Positions 10,160 to 21,120 of a DNA stretch of 45,667 bases are shown here, one piece after another (within the stretch, counting starts at the first letter, position 1; every line of letters begins with the position of its first letter). The notes beneath the pieces are model-generated. The model was not told the origin of the DNA. It did no database searches and worked only from the letters and a program-made list of their open reading frames with translations. This stretch comes from Coxiella endosymbiont of Ornithodoros maritimus. Its GTDB lineage: Bacteria; Pseudomonadota; Gammaproteobacteria; Coxiellales; Coxiellaceae. The DNA lies in the NCBI RefSeq assembly GCF_907164965.1, contig NZ_CAJRAM010000010.1, forward strand, positions 1-45,667. The letters are read 5' to 3'. A program made the translations under genes and the position numbers.

Positions 10160-10684
10160 GTGGCTTTAAATCTCGAACAGAAAAAGGCAATGGTTGCGGA
10201 AATCACAGACATCGCCAATGAAGCGGTTTCTGTGGTGGCTGCTGATTATCGCGGCTTAACAGTATCTGAAATGTCCGAATTACGAAAAAGCGCTCGCGAA
10301 GCACGCGTGCATATGCGCGTGTATCGCAACACGCTGGCGCAACGGGCATTTAAAGAGACAACCTATGCCTGTCTCGAAGAAGTACTAACGGGTCCCATTG
10401 TGTTGTTTTTTTCACAAGAGGAACCTGCTACTGCTGCTCGTTTGATTGAAAAATTTATTAAGGAACACGAACGTCTGGAAGTAAAAGGCTTGGTGTTGGA
10501 TGGTGAATTGTTGCCGGCAGAGAAATTGAAATTTGTCGCGCGATTACCGTCTCGTGAGGAGGCCTTGAGTCAATTGGCGGCTGTACTATTGGCGCCAGTG
10601 GCTAAGTTGGCCCACACCATTAATGAAGCTATTACTCAGGTTGTCCGAGTCATGGCAGCTGTGCGCGATCAAAAAGCAGCTTAG
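10160..10684 (+). CDS. rplJ: 50S ribosomal protein L10, GTG start
   Basis: L10 (174 aa) anchors the L7/L12 dimers to the ribosomal stalk. It begins at GTG 10160 after a gagaagagg ribosome site and reads MALNLEQKKAMVAEI, the standard N-terminus. The block AADYRGLTVSEMSELRKSAR is typical, and the C-terminal helix ends in AAVRDQKAA. It pairs with rplL 33 bp downstream. The preceding leader suggests translational self-control. Confidence 0.97.
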   Translation: MALNLEQKKAMVAEITDIANEAVSVVAADYRGLTVSEMSELRKSAREARVHMRVYRNTLAQRAFKETTYACLEEVLTGPIVLFFSQEEPATAARLIEKFIKEHERLEVKGLVLDGELLPAEKLKFVARLPSREEALSQLAAVLLAPVAKLAHTINEAITQVVRVMAAVRDQKAA

Positions 10685-10717
10685 TACTTAATAGTAAACT
10701 TTTTGGAGTAAATAATA

Positions 10718-11098
10718 ATGGCACAATTATCAAAAGATGACATTTTAGAAGCAGTCGCCAATATGAGCGTCATGGAGGTGGTGGATTTAGTGAAAGCAAT
10801 GGAAGAAAAATTTGGTGTTTCTGCTCAAGCAGCCATTGCGGTGCCGGGACCGGCAGCCGGGGGCGAAACGGTTGCAACTGAAGAAAAAACGGAATTTAAC
10901 GTAAAGATGGCCAGTTTTGGCGACAATAAAATTGGCGTCATTAAAGCTATCCGCACCATTACAGGTCTTGGATTGAAAGAAGCCAAAGATTTGGTGGAAT
11001 TAGTCCCGAGTGTGGTGAAAGAAGGCGTTTCTAAGGAGGAAGCGGAAAAAATTAAGAAAGAGCTTGAAGAAGCAGGTGCCAAAGTTGAGTTGGAATAA
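10718..11098 (+). CDS. rplL: 50S ribosomal protein L7/L12
   Basis: L7/L12 (126 aa) is the multicopy stalk protein that recruits translation GTPases. The N-terminal dimerisation domain (about residues 1-35), a short Ala/Gly/Pro hinge (about 36-52) and the C-terminal domain with [20 protein letters not shown] are all present. The length is slightly above the usual 120-122. A strong ttggag site precedes the ATG. It is followed by hairpins before rpoB that may tune the ribosomal protein to polymerase ratio. Confidence 0.98.
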   Translation: MAQLSKDDILEAVANMSVMEVVDLVKAMEEKFGVSAQAAIAVPGPAAGGETVATEEKTEFNVKMASFGDNKIGVIKAIRTITGLGLKEAKDLVELVPSVVKEGVSKEEAEKIKKELEEAGAKVELE

Positions 11099-11163
11099 TC
11101 GACTCGCCCAATGCTTGTTGAGCGCTCCACGGTGGTCTCGCGGAGGCGGGGCCTCCATTGGAA

Positions 11164-11204
11164 AGAATGCCTAATGGCATTCTGGCTTCTCGCTTTTGCG
11201 AGAA
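11164..11204 (+). promoter_or_regulatory. Tandem hairpins between rplL and rpoB
   Basis: agaatgcc/ggcattct (11164-11183, 8 bp, 4-nt loop) and ttctcgc/gcgagaa (11187-11204, 7 bp, 4-nt loop) lie 47 bp before rpoB. No T-run follows. In E. coli an attenuator and an RNase III site occupy this spacer; a similar role here is an inference. Confidence 0.6.
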
Positions 11205-11250
11205 TGGTGTTAGTATCATCGTTTAGTTAGTTTAAAAATGAGGTGTGTAC

Positions 11251-14200
11251 ATGGCGCAAGCGAATAATAGAAGTAGGAATTCAGCTACGATTTCTTATCC
11301 TGAGAAAAGACGCGCGCGCGTCAATTTAGGGAAACGCGAAGTCGAAATATTAAAAACGCCTTATTTATTAGAAACACAGATAGAATCTTATCGAAAATTT
11401 TTGCAAAAAGATATCGCCGCAGAAAAACGCGAAGATAACGGTTTGCATGCCGCCTTTAAATCTGTTTTCCCTATTACCAGCTATTCTGGGTATGCAGTGC
11501 TTGAATACGTGGGTTACAGTTTAGGAGAAGAATCTACTCTTTTCGATGTTGAGGAATGTAAATTACGGGGATTGACTTACGCGGCTTCTTTGAAAGTCAA
11601 GATGAGGTTGGTCATTTACGATAAAGAAGCCCTTGCCGGTAAAAAAGCCATCAAAGATATTAAAGAGCAAGAAGTTTACATGGGCGAAATTCCATTGATG
11701 ACAGAGACGGGCAGTCTTGTCATTAACGGGACTGAGCGCGTGGTGGTTTCACAGCTCCATCGTTCCCCCGGCGTCTTTTTTGAACATGACAAAGGAAAAA
11801 CGCATTCATCGGGAAAATTATTATATTCTGCCCGAGTCATTCCTTATCGTGGTTCCTGGTTGGATTTTGAATTTGATGCTAAAGATTGTTTATTTGTGCG
11901 TATTGATCGTCGGCGAAAGTTGCCAGCCACGGTTATTTTGCGCGCGCTTGGTTATGATACCGAGCAAATCCTCGATATGTTTTATAAAACCAATCGCTTT
12001 CATCTTAACCAAGAAAGCGTCACCTTAGATTTGATTCCGCAGCGGTTACGAGGCGAGCTCGCGGTTGTCGAAATAAAAGATAAAAAAGGTAAAGTTATCG
12101 TTGAAGCCAATCGTCGAATTTCAGCGCGCCACATTCGCCTCATTGAAAAAGCAGAAATTAATAAACTTGAACTGCCCGACGATTATTTATATGGCAAAGT
12201 CATTGGGAAAACCATTATTGACGAAGAAACTGGCGAAATCATAGTGCACGCGAATGAAGAAATTACCGCTGAATTATTAAAAAACTTACGCGCCACGAAA
12301 ACGGCGTTGTTGGATACACTTTATATCAACGAGATCGAATGCGGTCCGTACGTTTCTGATACTGTGCGGTTAGATACCACGACCAACCAACTTGAAGCAC
12401 TCGTGGAAATTTACCGCATTATGCGCCCGGGCGAACCACCCACAAAAGAAGCGGCAGAAAGTTTGTTTGAAAATTTATTCTTCTCGCCGGAGCGTTATAG
12501 TTTATCGGCAGTGGGACGGATGAAATTTAATCGCCGTGTAGGCCGTAAAGAATTAACCGGATTGGATGTTTTATCCAAAGAAGACGTTGTTGATGTATTG
12601 CGCGTATTGGTCGATATTCGTGATGGTAAAGGTAATGTCGATGATATCGATCATCTGGGAAATCGACGTATCCGAAGTGTGGGTGAAATGGCGGAAAATC
12701 AATTCCGCGTGGGTCTTGTGCGGGTAGAGCGCGCCGTTAAAGATAGACTCAGTTTGGCCGACGTCGAAAACCTCATGCCCCAGGATTTAGTAAACGCTAA
12801 ACCTGTTTCTGCAGCCATGAAAGAATTTTTTGGTTCAAGCCAACTATCGCAATTTATGGATCAAAATAATCCGCTCTCAGAAATCACTCATAAACGACGC
12901 GTATCCGCCTTGGGACCAGGAGGATTGACGCGAGAACGTGCGGGGTTTGAAGTACGTGACGTGCATGTGACGCACTATGGGCGAGTTTGTCCTATTGAAA
13001 CGCCCGAAGGTCCTAATATTGGGTTGATTAATTCTTTAGCTGTTTTTGCTCGGGCTAATGAATATGGATTTTTAGAAACACCTTATCGTAAGGTCGTTGA
13101 TCGTGTAGTGACTGATGAAACGGAGTATTTGTCAGCTATTGAAGAAGGTGATTATTACATTGCGCAAGCCAATACCAATGTTGATGAAAAAGGACGGCTA
13201 GTTGATGATTTAATTTCCTGTCGGTATAAAGGGGAGTTTACTTTAACGACACCCGATAAGATTGATTATATGGATGTGTCGCCGCGACAAATTGTTTCCG
13301 TTGCTGCTGCGTTAATTCCTTTTTTGGAACACGATGACGCTAACCGTGCATTGATGGGATCAAACATGCAACGCCAAGCCGTGCCCACCATTCGGCCGGA
13401 AACCCCGTTAGTGGGAACCGGTATGGAGCGTACCGTGGCAGTGGACTCAGGGGTAACGGTCATTGCTAAGCGCAGCGGTGTCATTGACTCCGTTGACGCT
13501 TCGCGAATCGTTGTTCGCGTAGACCGAAAAGAAACGGAAAACGATGACGACATCGGCGTGGATATCTATAACTTAACGAAATTTACTCGCTCTAATCAGA
13601 ATACCTGCATTAATCAGCATCCCATTGTAGAAGTCGGTGATAAAGTTCAAAAAGGAGACGTATTAGCGGATGGCCCCTCCACCGATATCGGTGAGTTAGC
13701 GCTGGGGCAAAACTTATTAGTCGCTTTTATGCCGTGGAACGGATATAACTTCGAAGATTCCATTTTGATTTCTGAGCGATTGGTGGAAGAAGATCGCTTT
13801 ACCACCATCCATATTCAGGAATTTACCTGTGTGGCCCGCGATACTAAATTAGGGCCGGAAGAAATCACTTCGGATATTCCTAACGTCGGTGAAAGTGTGT
13901 TGGCGAAATTGGATGAGTCCGGTATTGTCCACATCGGTGCTGAAGTTAATGCCGGCGATATCTTAGTCGGTAAGGTCACCCCTAAAGGAGAAACCCAACT
14001 TACCCCAGAAGAAAAATTATTGCGCGCCATTTTTGGTGAAAAAGCTTCAGACGTAAAAGATACTTCGTTACGCGTAACACCCGGTATTACCGGAACCGTT
14101 ATTGACGTTCGTATCTTTACTCGCGAAGGCGTTAAGAAAGACGAACGGACCTTAAAAATAGAAAAAGCTGAATTGTCGAGAGTTGAAAAAGATCTCAATG

Positions 14201-15378
14201 ACGAGCTACGGGTTCGGGAAGACGCACTGTTTGAAAATTTGGAAAAATTGCTGACGGGAGGCGTTGCTGCGGGTGGACCAAATAAACTCGCTAAGGGAAC
14301 GAAAATTACGAAAAATTACTTAGTCGATTTACCCCGACAGAAATGGTTTGAAATTCGTTTGCAAGACGATGTTGCCACCAAGCGGCTCGAAGCTTCTCAC
14401 GAACATTTTAAAGAATTGCGTGAAACGCGAGATGCTAAATTAAAAGATTCACGACAAAAATTAACCCAAGGCGGTGATTTAGCGCCGGGCGTCATTAAAA
14501 TTGTGAAAGTTTATCTTGCTGTAAAGCGACGCATTCAAGCTGGTGATAAAATGGCAGGGCGTCACGGTAATAAAGGTGTCATTTCCACCATCGTCCCTAT
14601 TGAAGATATGCCCTATTTAGAAGACGGAACGCCGGTGGATATCGTTCTTAATCCTTTAGGAGTACCGTCGCGGATGAACATCGGTCAAGTGCTGGAAACT
14701 CATCTGGGTTGGGCCGCGAAGGGATTAGGCAAAAAAATTGGTGAAATAATTGAAAAGGGCGCGGACGCTAAAGAGCTTCGTAAGTTATTGAAACCCATTT
14801 ACGGTTTGAGTAAGACCCAGCGCTTTGATTTAGAGGCATTGGAGGATTCTGAAATTGTGACGTTGGCGAAAAACTTGCGAAAAGGCGTACCCATTTCCTC
14901 GCCTGTATTCGACGGAGCGACCGAGGAAGAAATTAAGCAGTTGCTGAAAATGGCAGATCTTCCCTCGTCCGGCCAAGCCGTATTGTACGATGGTCGAACC
15001 GGCAAAAAATTCGATCGGCCGGTTACCGTCGGTTACATGTACATGCTGAAGCTTAACCATCTAGTCGATGATAAGATGCACGCGCGCTCCACAGGATCAT
15101 ACAGTTTAGTGACGCAGCAACCCCTCGGCGGGAAGGCTCAGTTTGGCGGTCAACGGTTCGGTGAAATGGAAGTGTGGGCATTGGAAGCCTACGGAGCAGC
15201 TTATACGTTGCAAGAAATGTTGACGGTTAAATCCGACGACGTAGCTGGCCGCACGCGCATGTATAAAAATATCGTCGACGGCGATCATCGAATGGATGCA
15301 GGCATGCCGGAGTCATTTAACGTATTAGTAAAAGAAATCCGTTCGTTGGCGATTGATATTGGTTTGGAGAATGATTGA
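11251..15378 (+). CDS. rpoB: RNA polymerase beta subunit
   Basis: RpoB forms half of the catalytic cleft and the rifampicin pocket. ATG 11251 gives 1375 aa and follows an aggtg site; a GTG at 11245 is a possible alternative. The rifampicin region near 12827-12930 reads [19 protein letters not shown] then [13 protein letters not shown], with the wild-type Asp, His and Ser positions. Further on, [14 protein letters not shown] and the C-terminal [20 protein letters not shown] are intact. It is followed by a long 269-bp repeat-bearing gap before rpoC. Confidence 0.99.
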   Translation: MAQANNRSRNSATISYPEKRRARVNLGKREVEILKTPYLLETQIESYRKFLQKDIAAEKREDNGLHAAFKSVFPITSYSGYAVLEYVGYSLGEESTLFDVEECKLRGLTYAASLKVKMRLVIYDKEALAGKKAIKDIKEQEVYMGEIPLMTETGSLVINGTERVVVSQLHRSPGVFFEHDKGKTHSSGKLLYSARVIPYRGSWLDFEFDAKDCLFVRIDRRRKLPATVILRALGYDTEQILDMFYKTNRFHLNQESVTLDLIPQRLRGELAVVEIKDKKGKVIVEANRRISARHIRLIEKAEINKLELPDDYLYGKVIGKTIIDEETGEIIVHANEEITAELLKNLRATKTALLDTLYINEIECGPYVSDTVRLDTTTNQLEALVEIYRIMRPGEPPTKEAAESLFENLFFSPERYSLSAVGRMKFNRRVGRKELTGLDVLSKEDVVDVLRVLVDIRDGKGNVDDIDHLGNRRIRSVGEMAENQFRVGLVRVERAVKDRLSLADVENLMPQDLVNAKPVSAAMKEFFGSSQLSQFMDQNNPLSEITHKRRVSALGPGGLTRERAGFEVRDVHVTHYGRVCPIETPEGPNIGLINSLAVFARANEYGFLETPYRKVVDRVVTDETEYLSAIEEGDYYIAQANTNVDEKGRLVDDLISCRYKGEFTLTTPDKIDYMDVSPRQIVSVAAALIPFLEHDDANRALMGSNMQRQAVPTIRPETPLVGTGMERTVAVDSGVTVIAKRSGVIDSVDASRIVVRVDRKETENDDDIGVDIYNLTKFTRSNQNTCINQHPIVEVGDKVQKGDVLADGPSTDIGELALGQNLLVAFMPWNGYNFEDSILISERLVEEDRFTTIHIQEFTCVARDTKLGPEEITSDIPNVGESVLAKLDESGIVHIGAEVNAGDILVGKVTPKGETQLTPEEKLLRAIFGEKASDVKDTSLRVTPGITGTVIDVRIFTREGVKKDERTLKIEKAELSRVEKDLNDELRVREDALFENLEKLLTGGVAAGGPNKLAKGTKITKNYLVDLPRQKWFEIRLQDDVATKRLEASHEHFKELRETRDAKLKDSRQKLTQGGDLAPGVIKIVKVYLAVKRRIQAGDKMAGRHGNKGVISTIVPIEDMPYLEDGTPVDIVLNPLGVPSRMNIGQVLETHLGWAAKGLGKKIGEIIEKGADAKELRKLLKPIYGLSKTQRFDLEALEDSEIVTLAKNLRKGVPISSPVFDGATEEEIKQLLKMADLPSSGQAVLYDGRTGKKFDRPVTVGYMYMLKLNHLVDDKMHARSTGSYSLVTQQPLGGKAQFGGQRFGEMEVWALEAYGAAYTLQEMLTVKSDDVAGRTRMYKNIVDGDHRMDAGMPESFNVLVKEIRSLAIDIGLEND

Positions 15379-15431
15379 TAAATTAGTCCTTGCCTCTTGA
15401 GTGAGGGTGTGGACAGAAAGACTTAAAACCC

Positions 15432-15458
15432 GTCGTCCCCGCGCGAGCGGGGGACGAC
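15432..15458. repeat. GC-rich palindrome in rpoB-rpoC spacer
   Basis: gtcgtcccc (15432-15440) pairs with ggggacgac (15450-15458) around a short GC-rich loop. It resembles the palindrome at 30357-30386 in its CCCGC-GCGGG core and may belong to a REP-like family. No T-run follows. Confidence 0.6.
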
Positions 15459-15490
15459 AAAGCCTAAAGATGAAAGAGTTTTTAAAACAA

Positions 15491-15625
15491 GGCCTGCCAT
15501 CAATTAGCTAGGCTGAGCCGAAAGTCGTTGATTTTCGAGGACAGCAGCATACATGGAAGTATGTGAGCAGCACACCACAGAAAATTAACGGGTTATGGAT
15601 AGCATAATAGAATTGATGACAGGCC
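15491..15625. repeat. MITE-like element with imperfect terminal inverted repeats
   Basis: ggcctgccatcaatt (15491-15505) and aattgatgacaggcc (15611-15625) are inverted repeats with one mismatch, bounding 135 bp. A smaller hairpin catac/gtatg lies inside near 15550-15565. No coding sequence is convincing. The architecture suggests a short non-autonomous mobile repeat. Only this copy is clear in the window. Confidence 0.5.
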
Positions 15626-15647
15626 CTAATAAGCCTGGGAGAAAGCC

Positions 15648-18600
15648 TTGAGAGACTTAGTAAAACAGCTAAAAAGTGAAAAACACATGGCTGAATTCGA
15701 TGCATTGCGTATCAAGCTGGCGTCTCCAGAAGAAGTTCGTTCGTGGTCGTATGGTGAAGTGAAAAAACCGGAAACGATCAATTACCGTACCTTTAGACCC
15801 GAACGCGAGGGATTATTTTGCGCAAAAATTTTTGGTCCTATTAAAGATTGCGAATGTTTATGTGGTAAATATAAACGTTTAAAACATCGCGGCGTCATCT
15901 GCGAAAAATGCGGTGTCGAAGTGACCTTAGCAAAAGTGCGTCGCGAACGCATGGGTCATATTGAGCTGGCTTCACCGGTGGCTCACATTTGGTACCTTAA
16001 ATCATTACCTTCTCGAATCGGTTTGCTATTAGACGTGACGCTGCGGGACATCGAACGCATTTTATATTTTGAAGCCTATGTAGTGGTAGACCCGGGGATG
16101 ACCGATTTAGAACCCCGGCAATTACTTTCAGAAGAAGCCTACCTGGATGCCGTAGAAGAATATGCTGATGATTTCACGGCATTGATGGGCGCGGAAGCCA
16201 TCCAACGTTTATTGCGTGACATTGATGTTGAAGCAGAAATAGAGGTCTTACGTACCGAACTTCAAATCACGACTTCTGAAACCAAAACGAAAAAGCTAAC
16301 CAAACGGCTCAAGGTATTAAGTGCATTTTTAGAGTCGGGAAATAAACCCGAATGGATGATATTAACCGTATTGCCCGTTTTACCACCGGATTTACGGCCT
16401 TTAGTTCCGTTGGATGGCGGGCGTTTTGCCACCTCAGATTTAAATGATCTTTACCGTCGGGTGATTAACCGTAATAACCGATTGAAGCGGTTGTTGGATC
16501 TCAATGCGCCCGACATCATCGTTCGCAATGAAAAACGCATGCTACAAGAAGCGGTCGACGCATTGCTCGATAACGGCCGGCGCGGACGAGCCATTTTGGG
16601 CTCAAACCGCCGTCAACTGAAATCATTAGCCGACATGATTAAAGGAAAATCGGGTCGTTTCCGCCAAAATTTATTGGGTAAGCGAGTTGATTATTCAGGC
16701 CGTTCCGTCATCGTCGTTGGGCCTACATTAAAATTACATCAGGCCGGCTTGCCGAAGAAAATGGCGTTAGAGTTATTTAAACCTTTTATCTTTAGTAAAT
16801 TGCAACTGCGAGGTTTAGCTACTACCGTCAAAGCTGCTAAGAAATTGGTAGAAAATGAAGGGCCGGAAGTTTGGGATATTCTCGAAGAAGTGATTCGCGA
16901 ACATCCCATTTTATTAAACCGCGCACCTACGCTACACCGTTTGGGAATTCAGGCATTTGAACCGGTGCTGGTGGAAGGAAAGGCTATTCAGTTGCACCCG
17001 CTCGTTTGTACAGCCTATAACGCTGACTTTGACGGTGACCAAATGGCCGTGCACGTTCCATTGACGCTCGAAGCGCAACTGGAAGCACGCTCGTTGATGA
17101 TGTCCACTAATAACGTTTTGCATCCAGCCAATGGTGAGCCGATTATCGTTCCCTCTCAAGATGTGGTGTTGGGCCTTTATTACATCACGCGTGACCGAGT
17201 TAATGCTAAAGGGGAGGGTATGCGATTTGCTGATGCCCAAGAAGTGGTCCGCGCTTACGAAAACGACCAAGTGGATTTACACGCTCGGATTGCCGTGCGC
17301 ATCAAAGAAGGCATTTTAAACGAAGCGAGAGAAATAGAAGAAAGCGAGCGCTTAGTAAATACCGCTGCCGGCCGAATTTTATTATGGCAAATTGTTCCTA
17401 AAGGGTTGCCGTTCGCATTAGTGGATCAACCGATGACAAAAAAAGCGGTAACAAAGTTACTTGACTTTTGTTACCGCAATTTAGGATTGAAAACCACCGT
17501 TATTTTTGCGGATAAATTAATGTATATGGGATTTCATTACGCGACCCATTCTGGCGTTTCCATTGGGATTAATGATCTTGTTGTCCCCGACCAAAAGGAA
17601 GCCATTATATCCCGGGCTGAAGATGAAGTTCGTGAAATTGAAAAACAATACGCTTCCGGTTTAGTGACTCACGGGGAGCGTCGAAATAAAGTGATTGATA
17701 TTTGGTCCCGCACCAATGACCAAGTGGCCAAAGCGATGATGGAAAAAATCGCGGTTGAAAAAGTTAAAGATGCTGAAGGTAAAGAAGTCGCACAAAGCTC
17801 TTTTAATTCGATTTACATGATGTCCGATTCCGGCGCCCGAGGTTCCGCAGCACAAACTCGCCAATTAGCGGGAATGCGGGGTTTAATGGCAAGACCGGAT
17901 GGCACCATTATCGAAACGCCCATTACGGCAAACTTCCGAGAAGGTTTGAACGTTTTACAATACTTCATTTCAACCCACGGGGCACGCAAAGGTCTTGCCG
18001 ATACCGCGCTGAAAACTGCTAACTCGGGTTATTTAACCCGGCGTTTAGTTGACGTGGCTCAAGACTTAGTCGTCACGGAACACGATTGCGGGACGGAAGC
18101 TAGTATTCAAATGATGCCCCATATTGAAGGGGGCGACGTGGTTGAGTCATTGCGGGAACGCGTGTTGGGACGAATATTGGCAGAGCCCGTAATTGATCCG
18201 AAGTCGGGGAAAGAATTGCTCACCAAAGATACTTTTCTGGATGAAAGACGGGTTGACATTCTGGAAGAGCACAGCATTGACCGAGTAAGGGTCCGATCGG
18301 CCATTACCTGTGAGGCGCGTTATGGAATTTGCTCGATGTGTTATGGACGCGACCTAGCTCGCGGCCACGTTGTTAACGTGGGAGAAGCGATTGGGGTGGT
18401 GGCCGCCCAATCCATCGGGGAACCTGGCACGCAGTTGACCATGCGTACCTTCCATATTGGGGGTGCTGCTTCGCGAGCCACCGCAGCCAATAATATTGAG
18501 GTAAAATCCACCGGCAAAATCAAATTGCGTAATTTGAAGACCGTTGAGCAAGCGCAAGGGAATTTGGTCGCTATTTCTCGTTCCGGTGAATTAGTCGTTC

Positions 18601-19895
18601 AAGACTTTCAAGGCAGTGAACGTGAACATTATAAAGTCCCCCATGGCGCGACCATCTCTGTACGAGATGGCGATTCAGTAAAAGCAGGCCAAATTGTGGC
18701 GCAATGGGATCCTCATACCCATCCGATTATTACTGAAGTCGCGGGTACGTTAAGGTTTGTGAATTTGGTCGATGGGGTCACCATGAATCGACAAACCGAT
18801 GAATTAACCGGCCTTAGCAGTATTGTTATCACTTCCACCAAGCAACGCAGTGCGAGCGGCAAAGAGTTGCGGCCGATGGTGAAGTTAGTGGATAAGAATG
18901 ATAATGATCTTTTCTTGTCGGGCGGGAAAGTGCCCGCTCATTACTTCTTGCCGGAAGGAACTTTTCTTACGAAGGAAGATGGTACAACGGTCAACATTGG
19001 TGACGTGCTGGCGCGTATCCCGCAAGAGACCTCCAAAACGCGTGATATCACCGGTGGTCTTCCCCGAGTAGCCGACCTGTTTGAAGCTCGACGGCCCAAG
19101 GATGCCGCTATTCTCGCTGAAATTTCAGGGGTCGTAAGTTTTGGGAAAGACAGTAAAGACAAAGGTCGCTTAATTATTACGGCGCCTGATGGCACAACTC
19201 ACGAGGAATTAATTCCAAAATGGCGTCACGTCAGTGTTTTTGAAGGTGAAACCGTGGAGAAGGGGGAGGTCATCGCCGATGGTCCTCGGGATCCGCACGA
19301 TATTCTTCGACTGTTGGGCGTCAACGCGTTGGCGAACTACATCGTGAATGAAGTACAGGAAGTTTACCGACTGCAAGGCGTGAAAATTAACGATAAACAC
19401 ATTGAAGTCATTGTGCGCCAGATGCTTCGTAAGGTAAAAATTACTCAGCCGGGCGATACTGATTTATTTCAAAATGAACAAGTGGAACGTAATCGAGTAC
19501 GCGAAGAAAACGAAAAAATAATTAAAAAAGATGGCACAGTGGCCAAGGTGCAACCGATTTTACTCGGAATCACTAAAGCATCCTTAGCTACTGAATCTTT
19601 TATATCAGCGGCATCGTTCCAGGAGACCACGCGAGTATTAACGGCGGCCTCTGTGGCAGGTAAACGCGATGATTTACGCGGATTAAAAGAGAACGTTATC
19701 GTGGGGCGTCTAATCCCGGCTGGCACCGGGTTCAGCTATCATCATCAGCGACGTGCCGTTGCTGGAAAGAGCAGCGCTGAGGAGAAGGAAATAGAAGAAA
19801 AACAGGTAACAGCGAGCGAAGCGGAGCAGGCTTTAAGCGAAGCCCTCAAATCTTCCGCACCGCAAGAAGCAAAAGTAGTGCAAAAAGACGAATAA
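15648..19895 (+). CDS. rpoC: RNA polymerase beta' subunit, TTG start
   Basis: RpoC (1415 aa) holds the catalytic magnesium site. TTG 15648 follows a gggag site and yields [20 protein letters not shown], which aligns from residue 1 with the E. coli protein, so the rare TTG start is preferred over the ATG at 15687. The N-terminal zinc ribbon ([21 protein letters not shown]), the catalytic [12 protein letters not shown] near 17020-17055, and the second zinc cluster [15 protein letters not shown] near 18310-18355 are intact. The C-terminal tail after [11 protein letters not shown] is Glu/Lys-rich. Confidence 0.98.
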   Translation: MRDLVKQLKSEKHMAEFDALRIKLASPEEVRSWSYGEVKKPETINYRTFRPEREGLFCAKIFGPIKDCECLCGKYKRLKHRGVICEKCGVEVTLAKVRRERMGHIELASPVAHIWYLKSLPSRIGLLLDVTLRDIERILYFEAYVVVDPGMTDLEPRQLLSEEAYLDAVEEYADDFTALMGAEAIQRLLRDIDVEAEIEVLRTELQITTSETKTKKLTKRLKVLSAFLESGNKPEWMILTVLPVLPPDLRPLVPLDGGRFATSDLNDLYRRVINRNNRLKRLLDLNAPDIIVRNEKRMLQEAVDALLDNGRRGRAILGSNRRQLKSLADMIKGKSGRFRQNLLGKRVDYSGRSVIVVGPTLKLHQAGLPKKMALELFKPFIFSKLQLRGLATTVKAAKKLVENEGPEVWDILEEVIREHPILLNRAPTLHRLGIQAFEPVLVEGKAIQLHPLVCTAYNADFDGDQMAVHVPLTLEAQLEARSLMMSTNNVLHPANGEPIIVPSQDVVLGLYYITRDRVNAKGEGMRFADAQEVVRAYENDQVDLHARIAVRIKEGILNEAREIEESERLVNTAAGRILLWQIVPKGLPFALVDQPMTKKAVTKLLDFCYRNLGLKTTVIFADKLMYMGFHYATHSGVSIGINDLVVPDQKEAIISRAEDEVREIEKQYASGLVTHGERRNKVIDIWSRTNDQVAKAMMEKIAVEKVKDAEGKEVAQSSFNSIYMMSDSGARGSAAQTRQLAGMRGLMARPDGTIIETPITANFREGLNVLQYFISTHGARKGLADTALKTANSGYLTRRLVDVAQDLVVTEHDCGTEASIQMMPHIEGGDVVESLRERVLGRILAEPVIDPKSGKELLTKDTFLDERRVDILEEHSIDRVRVRSAITCEARYGICSMCYGRDLARGHVVNVGEAIGVVAAQSIGEPGTQLTMRTFHIGGAASRATAANNIEVKSTGKIKLRNLKTVEQAQGNLVAISRSGELVVQDFQGSEREHYKVPHGATISVRDGDSVKAGQIVAQWDPHTHPIITEVAGTLRFVNLVDGVTMNRQTDELTGLSSIVITSTKQRSASGKELRPMVKLVDKNDNDLFLSGGKVPAHYFLPEGTFLTKEDGTTVNIGDVLARIPQETSKTRDITGGLPRVADLFEARRPKDAAILAEISGVVSFGKDSKDKGRLIITAPDGTTHEELIPKWRHVSVFEGETVEKGEVIADGPRDPHDILRLLGVNALANYIVNEVQEVYRLQGVKINDKHIEVIVRQMLRKVKITQPGDTDLFQNEQVERNRVREENEKIIKKDGTVAKVQPILLGITKASLATESFISAASFQETTRVLTAASVAGKRDDLRGLKENVIVGRLIPAGTGFSYHHQRRAVAGKSSAEEKEIEEKQVTASEAEQALSEALKSSAPQEAKVVQKDE

Positions 19896-20036
19896 ATTAA
19901 GAATCAATTGCATGCACAGAAGCACGCCCCTTTCCATTCAGCGGGGGTGTCTGGGTGCGTGAATATGAGCGAAGCGAAATACGGGCTACTTGTTGAAAAC
20001 CTACACTTTCAATCGCACCTAGAGTGTTTAATTAAC

Positions 20037-20066
20037 TTGACAGGGGTAACAACCTTTATTTAGAAT
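20037..20066 (+). promoter_or_regulatory. str operon promoter with GC-rich discriminator
   Basis: TTGACA (20037-20042) and TAGAAT (20061-20066) are spaced by 18 bp, 83 bp before the rpsL start. The -10 box is followed by ccccgctctgcg, a GC-rich discriminator of the kind associated with stringent control of ribosomal promoters. Sequence match only. Confidence 0.7.
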
Positions 20067-20148
20067 CCCCGCTCTGCGTTGCGCATTCATTATTAATGAG
20101 ATGCTTAAAATGCGTCCGGGGGTTCTTTATTTTTTGGAGATAGTTTTA

Positions 20149-20523
20149 ATGGCAAGAATCAATCAGTTAGTGAGAAAGCCGCGTCGTGCCAGAGCGAAGA
20201 AAAGTGACGTGCCGGCGCTGGAAGGCTGTCCTCAAAGACGAGGGGTTTGCACGCGGGTATACACGACGACTCCTAAAAAGCCAAACTCGGCCCTGCGAAA
20301 AGTAGCTCGGGTGCGGATCACTAACGGTGCTGAAGTGACTGCTTATATTGGTGGTGAAGGTCACAATTTACAGGAGCACTCCGTTGTTCTTATTCGTGGC
20401 GGACGGGTTAAAGACTTGCCTGGCGTTCGTTACCATATCGTGCGTGGCAGCTTGGATACGGCGGGTGTTTTAGGTCGGCGCCGCGGTCGTTCGAAATATG
20501 GTGAAAAGAAACCGAAAGAGTAA
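20149..20523 (+). CDS. rpsL: 30S ribosomal protein S12
   Basis: S12 (124 aa) sits at the decoding centre. ATG 20149 with ttggaga upstream gives [12 protein letters not shown], the family start; a longer in-frame start at 20101 would add 16 unsupported residues. [17 protein letters not shown] and [12 protein letters not shown] carry the lysines whose change gives streptomycin resistance, here in wild-type state. It heads the str operon, with rpsG 12 bp downstream. Confidence 0.98.
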   Translation: MARINQLVRKPRRARAKKSDVPALEGCPQRRGVCTRVYTTTPKKPNSALRKVARVRITNGAEVTAYIGGEGHNLQEHSVVLIRGGRVKDLPGVRYHIVRGSLDTAGVLGRRRGRSKYGEKKPKE

Positions 20524-20535
20524 GAGAGGTTTGTA

Positions 20536-21111
20536 ATGGCGCGAAGAAAAACAGCCCCGAAACGAGAGACGTTACCAGATCCACTTTTTCACAGTGAGCT
20601 TTTGGCAAAGTTTATTAACGCCGTGATGCGAAATGGTAAAAAGTCCGTCGCAGAAAAAATCGTTTATGGTGCGTTTGATGTTGTGGCGAAGCGGGTTCAG
20701 AATAAATCTGGGGAACAAGGCGATGGAGGCGGTGAAAGTGGTGGAAGAGTGGACGGTATAAAAAAACGTTCTTTGGGCGATATTCGCACTGATGAAAATG
20801 CGCGCGCGCTAGCTCTCGAAACCTTTAAAGAGGCATTAAATAAAGTCATGCCCAACGTTGAGGTTAAATCGCGTCGCGTGGGTGGTTCGACTTACCAAGT
20901 CCCCGTAGAAATTCGCATGGCGCGTCGACAGGCCTTAGCGAGGCGCTGGCTAGTGGAGTATGCGAACAAACGCAATGAAAAAACAATGGTTTTACGCCTG
21001 GCTCGTGAAATCCTTGATGCAGTAGAGGGTCGAGGCGCCGCGATTAAGAAACGGGAAGATGTACACCGAATGGCGAAAGCTAACCAAGCATTTGCCCATT
21101 ATAGATGGTAG
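20536..21111 (+). CDS. rpsG: 30S ribosomal protein S7 with internal insertion
   Basis: S7 (191 aa) nucleates assembly of the 30S head and contacts the E-site tRNA. Both flanks are typical: [20 protein letters not shown] near the start and [20 protein letters not shown] plus [19 protein letters not shown] at the end. Between them, about residues 54-90 (nt 20695-20805) form a Gly, Lys, Arg and Asp-rich segment with no counterpart in E. coli S7, adding about 35 residues. The frame is uninterrupted. In relatives S7 represses str-operon translation. Confidence 0.97.
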   Translation: MARRKTAPKRETLPDPLFHSELLAKFINAVMRNGKKSVAEKIVYGAFDVVAKRVQNKSGEQGDGGGESGGRVDGIKKRSLGDIRTDENARALALETFKEALNKVMPNVEVKSRRVGGSTYQVPVEIRMARRQALARRWLVEYANKRNEKTMVLRLAREILDAVEGRGAAIKKREDVHRMAKANQAFAHYRW

Positions 21112-21120
21112 ATAAAAACA

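Noticed and set aside
11245-11250. GTG start for rpoB two codons upstream of the ATG
   Set aside because: The ATG at 11251 has better ribosome-site spacing (aggtg at 11241-11245) and would overlap less with it.
13266-14198. Antisense frames within rpoB (minus strand, 95 and 127 codons)
   Set aside because: They lack ribosome sites and recognisable domains and mirror the codon structure of rpoB.
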